A DNA stretch of 64,000 bases from Arion vulgaris (GCA_020796225.1 CM036756.1:47543863-47607862); one strand, 5' to 3'; counted from the first letter of the stretch, positions 11,036 to 22,144 are shown. The notes: generated from the letters alone by a model not told the origin. Made by a program: numbers and translations.

Positions 11036-11947
11036 ATGATAATGAACAGATGGCGACAATACTTTAGTGAACTTCTCAACCTACAACAAGAGGACCAACC
11101 GAACACTCAAGAACACACAGTAAATGTAACTTCAGAAGTAGAACCATGCATAACACTATCAGAGATCAGAAATGCTGTAAATATGGCCCCACCTAATAAA
11201 ACACCAGGCCCAGACAATATCCCGGCCGACCTAATCAAAGCAACTAAAGAGGTAGGAATCAGCTGGCTCCATAGACTATTCAACCAAGTCTGGATCACAC
11301 AAGAAACACCAGAAGATTGGAGGAATGCTACAATTGTTCCCATCTGGAAGAAGAAAGGTAGCAAGAGGGACTGTACAAAGTATAGAGGCATAGCGCTACT
11401 GAGCCACACTAGGAAAATATTCTGCAAAATACTTGAGAAAAGGCTCCGCCACATCATCGAGCCACAGCTTAATGACTCCCAAATGGGATTCAGGAAGAAC
11501 AAAAGCTGTACAGACGCAATATTCGCCCTCAGACAGTTAGTAGAAAGGACTATCGAATCCGACAAACATTTACACGTTGCATTTGTAGATCAGGAAAAAG
11601 CGTTCGACCGCGTAGATAGGCACAAGTTGTGGAAAATACTAACATCCTATGGGGTTAATGAACACCTAATCAACCTTTGCAAGAACATTTATACTGACAG
11701 CCAATGTACGATTAGAACAAATACAGGATTATCAGAAAAGTTTCACGTAGGGTCAGGAGTAAGACAAGGTTGCGTACTATCCCCGCTGCTATTCATCACG
11801 TACATTGACCACATTTGTAAAATAGCTAACACCAGCGAAGGAAACAACCTCGGAGAACTCTTAAATGAATTTCTTTTGCAGACGATCAGGCAATCATATC
11901 AACAACAGAAGAACAGCTACAACAACACATCAACAGACTCCAGTTAG
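11036..11947 (+). pseudogene. LINE reverse transcriptase domain (frameshifted before the active site)
   Basis: A 303-codon open frame holding RT motifs in order: APPNKTPGPDNIPADL (about residues 50-65), DWRNATIVPIWKKKGS, KYRGIALLS, MGFRKNKSC, then VDQEKAFDRVDR with the first catalytic aspartate position, and GVRQGCVLSPLLF. After about residue 275 the frame is wrong: the expected FADD active-site box is encoded at 11875-11886 in another frame, followed there by QAIIS and the usual downstream helix (MRINIDKTEVM). A single frameshift near 11850-11870 therefore separates the two catalytic halves. The ATG is not a genuine start, since the preceding linker lies in an overlapping frame (10791-11039). 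Confidence 0.88.
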
Positions 11948-12300
11948 CATGTAACGAATACAACATGAGAATTAACATCGACAAAACAGAAGTAATGACA
12001 TTCGCCAGAGAGGAAAACACTACCAACATCTCCATCGATAATCATCTACTAAATCAAGCAAAGATTTCACATACCTGGGAAGCATTTTTTCAGCAAATGG
12101 AAGAATAACTAATGAAATTCAACACAGATGCAACAAAGCAAATCAAATGATAGGGCAAATGGCGCCAATTTTAAGATGCAAACACGTCACCATGAACACA
12201 AAAGAGCAATGTTCAACACAATCTTTCTCCCACATTATGTTACCAGTGCCAAACCTGGACGCTGACAACAAACGATAGAAGAAAACTAGTCACAACAGAG

Positions 12301-12603
12301 ATGAAGTGTCTACGCAGAATGCTGGGTGTAACAAGAAGAGACCGGTTGAGAAATGAAGACATCAGGAAAAAAGTAGTTACAACATCAGTACTAGACTTCA
12401 TCAAGAAACAACAAATTAAATGGTTCGGTCACAGATTACCATCAGACAGTGCACCCCAAAGAGCAATGCTGCTCCGATACAATGGGAACAAAGCAAAAGG
12501 CCGGCCACGCAAAAGATGGACCTCAGAGATAACAGAGGCGACGAAAGAGACTATCTACGAAGCGCATACTAGGGCCCGTTTTAGAAATCTCTTCCTGACC
12601 TGA
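12301..12603 (+). pseudogene. LINE polymerase C-terminal tail
   Basis: A 100-codon frame with the conserved LINE C-terminal pattern: LRRMLGVTRRDRLRNEDIR, then QQIKWFGH and KAKGRPRKRW. It is the 3' end of the element's polymerase in a different frame from the RT domain. It ends 38 bases before the element's (AGAA)n tail, so this is the natural C-terminus of the family. Confidence 0.85.
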
Positions 12604-12641
12604 CGCTGTGAGGCATACAGGATTCGAGAAAGAAAGAAAGA

Positions 12642-12898
12642 AATAAGTCAGAGAGACAGGTATATTTCTCTTGTAATAAGCCAGAGAGACAGGTTATTTC
12701 TCTTGTAATAAGCTAGAGAGACAGGTATATTTCTCTTGTACTACGCCAGAGAGACAGGTTATTTCTCTTGTAATAAGCTAGAGAGACAGGTATATTTCTC
12801 TTGTACTACGCCAGAGAGACAGGTTATTTTTCTTGTAATAAGCTAGAGAGACAGGTATATTTCTCTTGTAATAAGCTAGAGAGACAGGTTATTTCTAG
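12642..12898. repeat. 32-33 bp tandem array, right part (about 8 copies)
   Basis: The array interrupted at 10687 continues with the same unit and orientation to 12898, where it ends in unique sequence. Confidence 0.95.
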
Positions 12899-13032
12899 AT
12901 AAGAAAGCAATGATGGTTACAATATCCGTTGTGATCTGCATGATGAAGAAATAAATACCAGACGGTTGAGTGGGAGAATCAAACATTTTATTCTCTGCAT
13001 ATTTGAATGATTGTAAGAGAGCAACGACAGTG

Positions 13033-13322
13033 TTTCCTCTTGAGTTGAAGACTTAGCTTCTTGTGTTTCCTCTTGAGTTGAAGACTGAGCTTCTTGTGTT
13101 TCCTCTTGAGTTGAAGACTGAGCTTCTTGTGTTTCCTCTTGAGTTGAAGACTGAGCTTCTTGTGTTTCCTCTGAGTTGAAGACTGAGCTTCTTGTGTTTC
13201 CTCTGAGTTGAAGACTGAGCTTCTTGTGTTTCCTTGAGTTGAAGACTGAGCTTCTTGTGTTTCTCTGAGTTGAAGACTGAGCTTCTTGTGTTTCCTCTTG
13301 AGTTGAAGACTGAGCTTCTTGT
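13033..13322. repeat. 33-bp (30-33 bp) tandem array, about 9 copies
   Basis: Unit: TTTCCTCTTGAGTTGAAGAC then TGAGCTTCTTGTG. Two- and three-base deletions in the CCTCTTG stretch give 30-31 bp variants. A minus-strand open frame (13053-13334) is only a translation of the array. Confidence 0.95.
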
Positions 13323-13359
13323 TATTACACTCATAATTATATCAGCTAAAGCATTTTAC

Positions 13360-13690
13360 TGAGACTTTCTGGGCATCCTATAGGAAACCTTACGTATTCG
13401 TAACTTTCTGGTCATCCTATAGGAAACCTTACTTTTCGTAACTTTCTGGGCATTCTATAGGAAACCTTACTTATTCGTAACTTTCTGGGCATCCTATAGG
13501 AAACCTTACTTATTCGTAACTTTCTGGTCATCCTATAGGAAACCTTACTTATTCGTAACTTTCTGGGCATCCTATAGGAAACCTTACTTATTCGTAACTT
13601 TCTGGGCATCCTATAGGAAACCTTACTTATTCGTAACTTTCTGGCCATCCTATAGGAAATCTTGCTAAACTGTAACTTTCTGGACGACCT
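13360..13690. repeat. 39-bp tandem array, about 8 copies
   Basis: Unit: AACTTTCTGGGCATCCTATA then GGAAACCTTACTTATTCGT. The edges are more diverged than the middle. The minus-strand open frame at 13412-13648 is array translation. Confidence 0.94.
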
Positions 13691-13734
13691 ATTGAATCCT
13701 TGGCAGAATTAATTTTAAGTAACTGTAACTTTCT

Positions 13735-14385
13735 TTGCACACTATAATTCTTTCTTATATAATTCTTTTTCTATAACTAATACTTTCTTATATAATTCTT
13801 TTTCTATAACTAATACTTTCTTATATAATTCTTTCTCTATAACTAATACTTTCTTATATATTTATTTCTCTATAACTAATTCTTTCTTATATAATTCTTT
13901 CTCCATAACTAATACTTTCTTATGTAATTCTTTCTCTATAACTAATTCTTTCTCTATAACTAATTCTTTCTTATATAATTCTTTCTCTACAACTAATTCT
14001 TTCTCTATAACTAATATTTTCTTATATAATTATTTCTCTATAACTAATTTTTTCTTATATAATTCTTTCTCTATAACTAATACTTTCTTATATAATTCTT
14101 TCTCTATAACTAATACTTTCTTATATAATTCTTTCTCTATAACTAATACTTTCTTATATAATTCTTTCTCTATAACTAATTCTTTCTTATATAATTCTTT
14201 CTCTATAACTAATACTTTCTTATATAATTCTTTCTCTATAACTAATACTTTCTTATATAATTCTTTCTCTATAACTAATACTTTCTTATATAATTCTTTC
14301 TCTATAACTAATACTTTCTTATATAATTCTTTCTCTATAACTAATACTTTCTTATATAATTCTTTCTCTATAACTAATATTTTCT
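13735..14385. repeat. 33-bp tandem array, about 20 copies
   Basis: Unit: TTTCTTATATAATTC then TTTCTCTATAACTAATAC, 33 bp. The middle contains a few partial duplications (TTTCTCTATAACTAATTC repeated alone). The last third is very homogeneous. Confidence 0.94.
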
Positions 14386-14512
14386 TCGTTACACTGATTC
14401 TTAATTAACTTCTCTTGAATTCGTCACATTTTATGTTCATTATTTTTCGCCAACATCTATTTTCAAATGCATTAATCCTAATTTCTATAAATCTTTGGGG
14501 ATTGTATAACAC

Positions 14513-14524
14513 TTTCTCTCTCTG

Positions 14525-14568
<44 letters not shown>

Positions 14569-14573
14569 TCTCT
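14513..14573. repeat. (CT)n microsatellite
   Basis: Imperfect CT dinucleotide run. Confidence 0.95.
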
Positions 14574-14598
14574 GGCGTTTGTTAGGACGGAGACAAAA

Positions 14599-14835
14599 TT
14601 GGAATTTAAAATTCATAATTGTACTTTTTACAAGATAAACAATGAAGTAGGAGAAGAACAGTTTTGTTTTAGAAAGAATAGAGGAACCAGAGAAATGATA
14701 CTTAATTTCAGAATACTAACCGATACATATATATATGTGTATATGGAAGTCCAGAAATATATATACTTTTGTTTTATTGTATATAGAAAATGTTTGGACA
14801 GAATAAGCTTATCATCATGTCTGAACGAAATTAAC
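14599..14835 (+). mobile_element. LINE RT fragment (fingers region)
   Basis: A 79-codon frame whose central part reads FRKNRGTREMILNFRIL and later CFIVYRKCLDRI. These correspond to the RT stretch that normally precedes and includes the first catalytic aspartate motif (of the type FIDYxKAFDxV); here the aspartate position is changed (FIVYRKCLD). It may be the upstream part of the LINE relic at 15195-16310, separated from it by the SINE-like copy at 14880-15140. Confidence 0.7.
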
Positions 14836-14879
14836 TAGAATGACAAAATACAAAACCAATCAGATTAATCAGATATTCT

Positions 14880-15140
14880 TCTTCTTCTAACACTCCACAT
14901 CGACCACTAGTTAACCAATCTGATTTGTATGTGATCTGAGCCTAAGAACGATTGTACGTTGTGCCAGTTATGCACCTACAAGTAAGCCAGCACACCCGAT
15001 TTCTGCGATGTTTTTATTTATTAGGGTAGCTTCCTTAGGTTCTACACCAGTCGTCTCTTACAACATGCCTTGTAGGTCACAGTGGTCCTATTCTAGGCTT
15101 CCCTAGCGGGCCCCGGTACCGCACAGGCAAATCAGAAATA
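14880..15140 (-). mobile_element. SINE-like repeat 'D' with (GAA)n tail, copy 1
   Basis: On the minus strand this aligns over about 250 bp with 16385-16640: shared TGTGACC, CAAGRCATGT, GTAAGAGRCGACT, CGCAGAAATCGG, GTGCATAACTGGYACAACG and a 3' (GAAGAAGAAG) tail. A third, shorter copy lies at 54365-54480. No coding capacity is visible. Length, dispersed copies and the simple 3' tail fit a SINE, but I do not see a clear A/B-box promoter. Confidence 0.78.
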
Positions 15141-15194
15141 TGTACTGAGAACAAACATGGACAACAAAAACTGACAACAGTTACTCTCAAAGCA

Positions 15195-16310
15195 CTGACA
15201 CAAAAAGAGAAATGAGGCAGAGATGTATTATTTCACACAGTCTATGAAACATCTACACAGAAAACATCTTCAAATAGATCGATGGACAACCAAGATAATA
15301 ATATATCAATAACCTCAGATATGTAGAGAAGACACATTATTATGTAGAGAAGACACATTATTGTGTAGAGAAGACACATTATTATGTAGAGAAGACACAT
15401 TATTATGCAGAGAAGACACATTATTATGTAGAGAAGACACATTATTGTGTAGAGAAGACACATTATTATGTAGAGAAGACACATTATTATGTAGAGAAGA
15501 CACATTATTATGTAGAGAAGACACATTATTATATAGAGAAGACACATTATTGTTTGCCGAGAATGATCAACAACTATCAGAACTAGTAGACCAACTAAAC
15601 AAAACTAACAAGGAATATGGACTAGACATTAACATCCAGAAAAAAGAATATTATGGTTATCAACAAAGAATGGTTGAAGACAAAAATAAATATAAAGATA
15701 TGCAGAGAACTTCTGAAGCATGTAAACAATATCGTATATCTATGACACGTGATTACAGGTGAGGACAGGTGTGAAAAAAGATTATGAAGATAATAGAAAT
15801 GGCGGAAAATATTCATTCAAGGACATGAGTAATTTGCTTACATGTAAACAGGTAACAACAAAATAAAGATAAGGCTTATCTCAGCGCAATATTGACTCAG
15901 TATTTGTGTATGGTTCAGAAACATGGACATTGAACAAACATTTTGAATGCAGTATTAATGCATTTGAAATGTTGCAGTTCAGAGAAAGAAAGACAACAAA
16001 CAAATCAATATTTGTTAACAAACTTGCAAAGAAGAAATAATTGCTACAGGACATACAAAAATCAAAGAAATAAAACATTTAGGACACCACATGAAGAGAC
16101 AAAACACATTGATAAAACAACTTTATTAGAGGGGAAAATGTGAAAGTCGGTGATCAAGATGAAGACTGAGACACAAGAGGAAAGGGAAATCTCAACAAAT
16201 GGACAAGTTACACACTTGCAAAGTACAACATAAAGGCTATAGACAGTAGATGTTGGAGATCTATTACAACCAAACTTAGATGCGGAGACGATACCTAATG
16301 TTGATGAGTT
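15195..16310 (+). mobile_element. LINE relic with a minisatellite in its RT active site
   Basis: A decayed LINE polymerase, readable in pieces. Around 15210-15275 the frame gives RQRCIISHSL and NIYTENIF (the RT motif normally written RQGCVLSPxLF). Then comes IDGQP and, after the 21-bp array, YREDTLLFAEN and KEYGLDINIQK, which is the YADD active-site region and its downstream helix. Near 15900 there is VYGSETWTLNK and INAFEM, and near 16200 WRSITTKLRCGDDT, the C-terminal end of this LINE type. The 3' end is near 16310, after TGTTGATGAG. Many stops and frameshifts are present. Confidence 0.8.
15318..15557 (+). repeat. 21-bp array expanded from the RT active-site codons
   Basis: About 11 copies of TGTAGAGAAGACACATTAT (plus TA), 21 bp. 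In the frame of the surrounding LINE each unit reads CREDTLL or YREDTLL, and the last unit runs straight into FAENDQQLSELVDQL. In related LINEs this position is YADDTLLFAE, so the unit is a seven-codon expansion of the active-site motif itself. The flanking polymerase sequence is in place on both sides. Confidence 0.85.
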
Positions 16311-16384
16311 TAGTTGTAAAACTATATCACTCTGCGGTCCATATTTTATATATGCTTTAAAAACTGATGACGCTCGTGTGTTGT

Positions 16385-16640
16385 CCAGGTCTTCAAGGGG
16401 AGCAAAGAATAGCTACACTGTGACCAACAAGACATGTGGTAAGAGGCGACTGAGGTCTAGGGAAGCTATCCTAGTAAATTGAAAAGCGTGGCAGAAATCG
16501 GATCGCTGGCCTGGTTGTAGGCGCATAACTGGTACAACGAACAATCGCTCTTACGCTTGGAGGAGGTAGAAATCACAAATAATGATTAATAAGTGATCGA
16601 TATGGAGCGTTTGAAGAAGAAGAAGAAGAAGAACAGCTGA
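16385..16640 (+). mobile_element. SINE-like repeat 'D' with (GAA)n tail, copy 2
   Basis: Plus-strand counterpart of the copy at 14880-15140, ending in GAAGAAGAAGAAGAAG at 16612-16631. The similarity runs over the whole length with substitutions and small indels. It lies immediately downstream of the LINE relic at 15195-16310, so the two D copies bracket that LINE in opposite orientation. Confidence 0.78.
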
Positions 16641-16649
16641 TGCTGCTTT

Positions 16650-16806
16650 TGACAATTCGTAGCACACCAGAAACGACAGTGTCAACAACATCAACATCAG
16701 AAAGAAAGTTGACACAGAATCTTGCTTGAATTATATTGAGAAACAAAGAATGAAGTGGCTTGGTCACTTAATAAGAATGCATTCAAACTTCGCTCTGCAA
16801 CAAAGT
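16650..16806 (+). mobile_element. LINE C-terminal fragment, left half (split by insertion)
   Basis: Encodes ESCLNYIEKQRMKWLGHLIRM and then NFALQQ in pieces, the LINE C-terminal tail. It is closest within the window to the segment at 12.37-12.46 kb (SVLDFIKKQQIKWFGH). The copy is interrupted at 16806 by an I/Nimb-like LINE and appears to continue at 17399. Confidence 0.72.
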
Positions 16807-17392
16807 TCTGGTTGTTGCAGCGCAAAGTTGGGCATACAGGACAACTACTTCTAGTATGAGAATGGAGGTTGAGGCCGTTACTGCTGCCCTCCATTGGATC
16901 TTTGGGACTTCATTTACTGGGGCCTTTGTTGTACCTGATTCTCAGTAGATGCTTCACAAGAGCCAGAAGGGCAGGTTTCGTATGAGTGGATGTCGTCTAT
17001 AGAAGTTTCTAACCTCCAGAGGCTTACGTGGATATACTGCCCTGGGCATGCAGGTGTTTACGGTAATGAGAGAGCGGACAGGCTTGCATCAACAGCATAC
17101 ATTGTTGGGGAGTTGAAGATAGATAAGGGGATGTTCTTCGGTCTCTTCGCGACTGTCTGTTGGATGAGGACACTAAAATCGATGTCGAATCGATCAAGCG
17201 ATGTAAGCAGTTTGGTGTTACCCGTTGTGCAGGTCGAACTGGATGCCTGAAAGGCAGAGTGAGAGGTGTGTTTATTCAGCGAGCCACGGAACCATCAGTA
17301 TGCATACTCTTCTATATCTGTTGGGGAGACTGAGCACCTATAGGTATGCCCGGAGTGCAATGAAGTCAGTTTAGTAACCAATAACCAATAAT
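16807..17392 (+). mobile_element. I/Nimb-like LINE, 5'-truncated 3' end (copy N1)
   Basis: Starts inside the RNase H domain, at the equivalent of base 30360 of the longer copy at 29.5-30.9 kb, and ends in the family's (CCAATAA)n tail. Recognisable parts are the RNase H stretch MEVEAVTAALHW, a mutated VVPDSQ with a following stop, WIYCPGHAGVYGNERADR (the final RNase H motif) and a C-terminal end at 17.34 kb. The family-wide GATGTTCTT junction has lost one base (AAGGGGATGTT), breaking the frame as in copy N2. A short direct repeat CAAAGT at 16801-16806 and 17393-17398 is a plausible target-site duplication. Confidence 0.85.
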
Positions 17393-17398
17393 CAAAGT

Positions 17399-17625
17399 AT
17401 CCAAACTCCACAGTATACATAGTCTTCTGCAACAGTACATCAGGAAAGAAGGCAAGAGGAAGACCAAGGAAAAAGATGATTGAATGGCATAGCAGAATCC
17501 TGTGATAGAGCAAAACTAACAAACACCCAAGCCACCAGAACAGCGCAAGACAAAAACAGAAAACCAATGACACTAGGCAACAACCAGGTTACAGTGTGAC
17601 GACAAAAGAAGAAGAAGAAGAAGAA
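17399..17625 (+). mobile_element. LINE C-terminal fragment, right half, with (GAA)n tail
   Basis: Encodes GKKARGRPRKKMIEWHSRIL, followed in the same frame region by NTQATRTAQDKNRK and TLGNNQVTV, and ends in a (GAA)n tail at 17600-17624. The pattern GRPRK followed by RW or a relative is the LINE C-terminal signature. Its position after the tail of N1 and the CAAAGT repeat suggest that it is the continuation of the fragment ending at 16806. Confidence 0.75.
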
Positions 17626-17935
17626 GCAGCATAATTTCTATTTTGGTATCTCCCATGCAGTCAACATTGCTACCCGAGTCAGAGAATTTACAATCTGGAA
17701 AATGTGTAGCTATTTCTATCTCTGGTCTCCAGTATGTGTGTTATTAGTACCATATAAACACCATTTATCTTCAAACAGAACAATACAATGCATATTGCTT
17801 GTTAGTGCAATAAATACCTTGTTCAAATAAACCACTTCCAAAAGCTATATTCTTGTATCAAGATTTATGACCATAGTTGGATCTCTGAACAATATTCCAC
17901 AATCAAAGCACAGGATATAAATCATTATGTATGGG
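17626..17935. other. No recognisable gene or element
   Basis: Short AT-rich unique interval between the LINE tail and the low-complexity block. Confidence 0.5.
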
Positions 17936-19795
17936 TACTCTATCTATCTATCTATCTATCTCTCTCTCTCTCTGTCTCTCTAACACACACTATCTCTCTT
18001 TCTCTCTCTCTCTGTCTCTCTAACACGCACTCTCTCTTTCTCTCTAACACACTCTCTCTTTCTCTCTAACACACTCTCTAACACGCACTCTCTCTTTCTC
18101 TCTAACACCTCTCTCTCTCTCTAACACACACTCTCTTTCTCTCTAACACACTCTCTCTTTCTCTCTAACACGAACTCTCTCTTTCTCTCTAACACACACT
18201 CTCTCTCTCTCTCTAACACGCACTCTCTCTTTCTCTCTAACACTCTCTCTTTTTCTCTAACACACACTCTCTCTCTCTCTCTAACACGCACTCTCTCTTT
18301 TTCTCTAACACACACACTCTCTCTCTCTAACACGCACTCTCTCTTTCTCTCTAACACTCTCTCTTTTTCTCTAATACACACTCTCTCTCTCTCTAACACG
18401 CACTCTCTCTTCTCTACACACACTCTCGCTTTCTCTCTAACACACTCTCTCTCTAATACACATCTCTCTTTCTCTCTAACACACTCTCTCTTTCTCTCTA
18501 CACACACTCTCTCTTTCTCTCTAACACACTCTCTCTCTCTCTAACACGCACTCTCTCTTTCTCTCTAACACTCTCTCTTTTCTCTAGCACACACTCTCTC
18601 TCTCTCTCTAACACGCACTCTCTCTTTTTCTCTAACACACACTCTCTCTCTCTCTCTAACACGCACTCTCTCTTTCTCTCTAACACACTCTCTCTCTCTC
18701 TAACACGCACTCTCTCTTTCTCTCTAACACTCTCTCTTTTTCTCTAACACACATTCTATTTCTCTCTAACACAAACTCTCTTTCTCTCTAACACACACTC
18801 TCTCTCTCTCTCTAACACGCACTCTCTATTTCTCTCTAACACTCTCTCTTTTTCTCTAACACACACTCTATTGCTCTCTAACACACACTCTCTTTCTCTC
18901 TAAGACACACTCTCTCTTTCTCTCTAACACATTCTTTCTCTCTCTCTAAACACAGACTCTCTTTCTCTCTAACACACTCTCTCTTTCTCTCTAACACATA
19001 CTCTTTATGTCTCTCTCTAACACATTCTTTCTCTCTCTCTAAACACAGACTCTCTCTCTCTCTAACACACTCTCTCTCTAACACAGACTCTCTCTCTAAC
19101 ACAGACACTCTCTTTCTCTCTCTCTCTAGCACACACTCTATCTTTCTCTCTCTCTAACATACACACTCTCTTTCTCTCTCTAACACACTCTCTTTCTCTC
19201 TAACACACGATTTCTTTTTCTGTCTCTCTCTCTAACACACTCTCACTGTCTCTCTAACACATGCACTCTCTCTTTCTCACTCTCTCTCTAACACAGGCAC
19301 TCTCAATCTCTCTTTCTCTAACACACGCACTCTCTCTCTAACACATGCACTCTCTTTTTCTCTCTATCTCTCTCTAACACATGCACTCTATCTTTCTCAC
19401 TCTCTCTCTCTAACACAGGCACTCTCAATCTCTCTTTTCTAACGCAAACACACTCTGCTAACATAGACACTCTCTCTTCTCTCTCTCTCTAACACACACT
19501 CTCTCTCTTTCTCTCTAACACACATTATCTCTGTCTCTTTCTTTCTAACATATACACACTCTCTCTCTCTCTCTTTAACACACACTCTCTTTATCTCTCT
19601 CTCTAACACACACTCTGTCTTTCTCCCTCGAATACACACACTCTCTCTCTTTAACACACACACTCTCTCTCTAACACACACACACTCTGTCTAACACACA
19701 CACACACTCTCTCTAACACACACACACATCCTTCTAACACACACACACACACTCTAACACACACACACACACACACACTAACACACACACACGGA
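17936..19795. repeat. Pyrimidine/CA-rich low-complexity array
   Basis: About 1.86 kb of units of the type CTCTCTTTCTCTCTAACACA in irregular lengths of roughly 18-40 bp, opening with (CTAT)n and closing with (CA)n and (AACACACA)n. Short motifs CTCTCT, TTTCTCTC, TAACACAC and TAACACGC are shuffled rather than strictly periodic. The minus-strand open frames with repeated RERE/ERERVC residues are translations of the purine-rich strand. Confidence 0.96.
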
Positions 19796-20764
19796 GTAAT
19801 ATTTAATGTTGACGTCATTTATAGTATATAATCTACAGTAGATATCACACTGTAGTACGATCCACAATTCGTGATCACACTCAAGTTTCATTTGTACGAA
19901 ATCTACCGGATGGATACAAGTAATTGTTTGCAAGCAGTCTTATATACCTCACGAACTTACGAATACATGTTTAACTAAATGGTAGGTAGCTTAGTTGATG
20001 CAAAAAGTTTTTTGTTATATAATTTTGCATAAGCACAACAAAATGATAATCAAAGTTTAGAATTTACATTAATACACAAAATGGTGGCGAATGTTTGCAA
20101 AGACGCATCCCTATTACATATTATAAAAAGAAAAGTGGCATAGTGAACAAATTATACCTTCCACTTCTATAAATGAAAATAAATGTTGTGTACATACGCC
20201 AAGGACAGTCAGTAGGATACATTGTGAACTGATTATTTCCACGGGATTCCAGATTTTGAATTGCGCTGAATTGCATGTGGGGCACGGAAATGGTTAATTA
20301 CATTTGACATTCGTACAGTAAAACTTCGACAAGTATACCAAATCAACATCGCTGTTATTTTAGTAATAACATATAATGAAAATATTACAGCACTAAAGGT
20401 TTGGGTGTGCAAAAAATACTTTAGGACGGTCTCCGCTTCTGTCTATATAAAAATGTAAAAATCAATAATTTCTATCCAATGGATGATTTTATATCGGTCG
20501 GTAAAGATGTTCACGAATTTTGAAACGAACTATAGTATATATATATATATATCATCCAATATACTATTGACTATTTATTTATATATTTATTGTCCTATTA
20601 AAAACTTTTGAAATAATACAGAGTTTTTACAAATCTGGTGTGAAAACTTGAAAAATGTATTAATGAATATAAACTAACGTGTCTACCATCTACTATAAGT
20701 GGGTGTGTATGTGTACATACAAATAGTGTTGTTATTAAATTAGAAGAGCATTATAGAAGGAGAG
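19796..20764. other. No recognisable gene; AT-rich with a (TA) run
   Basis: Unique AT-rich sequence. A short (TA)n run lies near 20535-20553. No open frame of note and no recognisable element. Confidence 0.5.
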
Positions 20765-20975
20765 AGCTGCAGTAGTGTAGTTGTTAGTTCACTTCTTAGA
20801 CTAGTCAATCAATTCCACAGTGGGCGTGGCATTTTGTTTCCAACCGTAACGGATCTCAGTTCAACCCAATCCCAATTTGGTACCAGAAAAACCAATACGA
20901 AGTAAATGGCCACCCACCGTGAGCCGAAGTCAAAAAAATATACAGGACAACACCGTATTATCTAATATGCCTCGA
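20765..20975 (+). mobile_element. Possible old tRNA-derived SINE
   Basis: Begins with an A-box-like GTAGTGTAGTTGTTAGTTCA near 20772, followed at about the right distance by a weak B-box-like AATCAATTCC near 20808. Downstream are short complex stretches (GGATCTCAGTTCAACCC, GGCCACCCACCGTGAGC) typical of SINE bodies. There is no second copy in the window that I can align, so the call is tentative. Confidence 0.35.
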
Positions 20976-21004
20976 GGTATGAAAAAAGGGTTCCTTTACT
21001 TTAC

Positions 21005-21185
21005 TTACTTATTATGGAAGACGGCATACCGGCACAGAGGACAAGAGGAAGACCACGGAGAAGATGGATTCAATATGAAACTGATGGTTTGAGCGTAACA
21101 GCTGCAGAGGCGGAACATCTGGTATATAGGTGAGAGAAATTCCGAAGGACTGATTTAGTGGCAAAGCTCTGCTCAGGATAAACTA
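21005..21185 (+). mobile_element. LINE 3'-end fragment
   Basis: Encodes, with frameshifts, IPAQRTRGRPRRRWIQYE and then EAEHLVYR, EKFRRTDLVAKLCSG, the LINE C-terminal tail and its usual terminal residues. Preceding bases are ACTTTACTTACTT, a simple repeat. It is only about 180 bp, with no detectable target duplication. Confidence 0.65.
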
Positions 21186-22144
21186 TTTGATGACTATTTA
21201 TTACTATGATAAAAGCATGAAACATTTATTATTGAATATAGACTAACATGTCCACCATATAATGTCACAACAGACATCTGTAATATTTATACAGATATCT
21301 TACTATGGTTTGTTCACAGAATCTGAATTTTGAAATATAGTTCCCCACTTTGAAGTTAAAGCACGGCCTTCGTTATGCTAGAGTCGGTCGTGGTTAAAGT
21401 AAGCAATTTAGATGGAGATAGGAGGCGGTAGTAGAGGCGGTATAGGTTCTAGATTTTGTCAGAAATATTCAATAATAGAAATATGATATAATCGATGGTC
21501 TATGCTGATGTTAAGCTGACGTGTGAAGCCACATCTGGTCTCAAAGAGTAGCAATAGTGAAACACTGATTTATCCGTCTCGTTAATCAAGATAGACACAG
21601 TTGAGTATGACATGAAAAGAGATGATTCTCCTTTGAGTTTGGTCTTCTATTGGAAGCTTAAGTCGATGATGAGAGTCCATCCAGGACTCTAAGCTATATT
21701 TTCATTTCTTCTCAAGTCTTTGCGTGCACTATAATTGCTTTTCATCATATTTTTTTTTTATTTTTAACTGTCTGAGGTAAAGATGACGCATGCTATATAC
21801 ATATTTCATTCTCAGTAATTTCTCATTGTCACTGACGTTTTCTTTGTACTTCTTTCTCTTGTTAAACTTCTTATCAACGATCAGTCATTCCATTATCTAG
21901 ATTTATGTATGTCGTTATCGTCGATAGTCAGCTCGTTTCTCTTGATTTTTAATCTTCTTAAATTCTTCTTTATGTAACGACGAGACAATCAGAGAGATGA
22001 ATCTAAGAATAGATTAGTTTTGTTCTTACTGGTAAAGAGAAACAATGTTACTCAACGGCTTTGACGAAGTCATGTGTTGGTATATAGAATCTTTATGTCT
22101 GCTAGCAGATCTGTGATTATTGACCTTCGAATTACTCTGGCTGC
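21186..22144. other. No recognisable gene or element
   Basis: Unique sequence. The block 21355-21480 is less AT-rich than its surroundings but has no frame or family I recognise. Confidence 0.5.

Larger units (their letters stand above)
10688..12641 (+). mobile_element. 5'-truncated LINE inserted in the 32-33 bp array
   Basis: A roughly 1.95-kb LINE copy. It begins in the endonuclease-RT linker (TWWNDEVKLAVKEKN near 10731), so the endonuclease is missing. It then covers the RT domain and C-terminal tail and ends in an (AGAA)n tail at 12628-12641. The 11-bp direct repeat AATAAGTCAGA at 10677-10687 and 12642-12652 is a good target-site duplication. Several frameshifts are present (near 10790, before the FADD box near 11870, and between 12060 and 12300), so it is non-functional. 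It resembles RTE/CR1-like LINEs without RNase H. The C-terminal segment is closely similar to the fragment at 16.65-16.81 kb. Confidence 0.9.

Noticed and set aside
18121..19681. Arg/Glu-rich minus-strand frames
   Set aside because: Low-complexity GAGA-type strand of the CT/CA block, not protein-coding.
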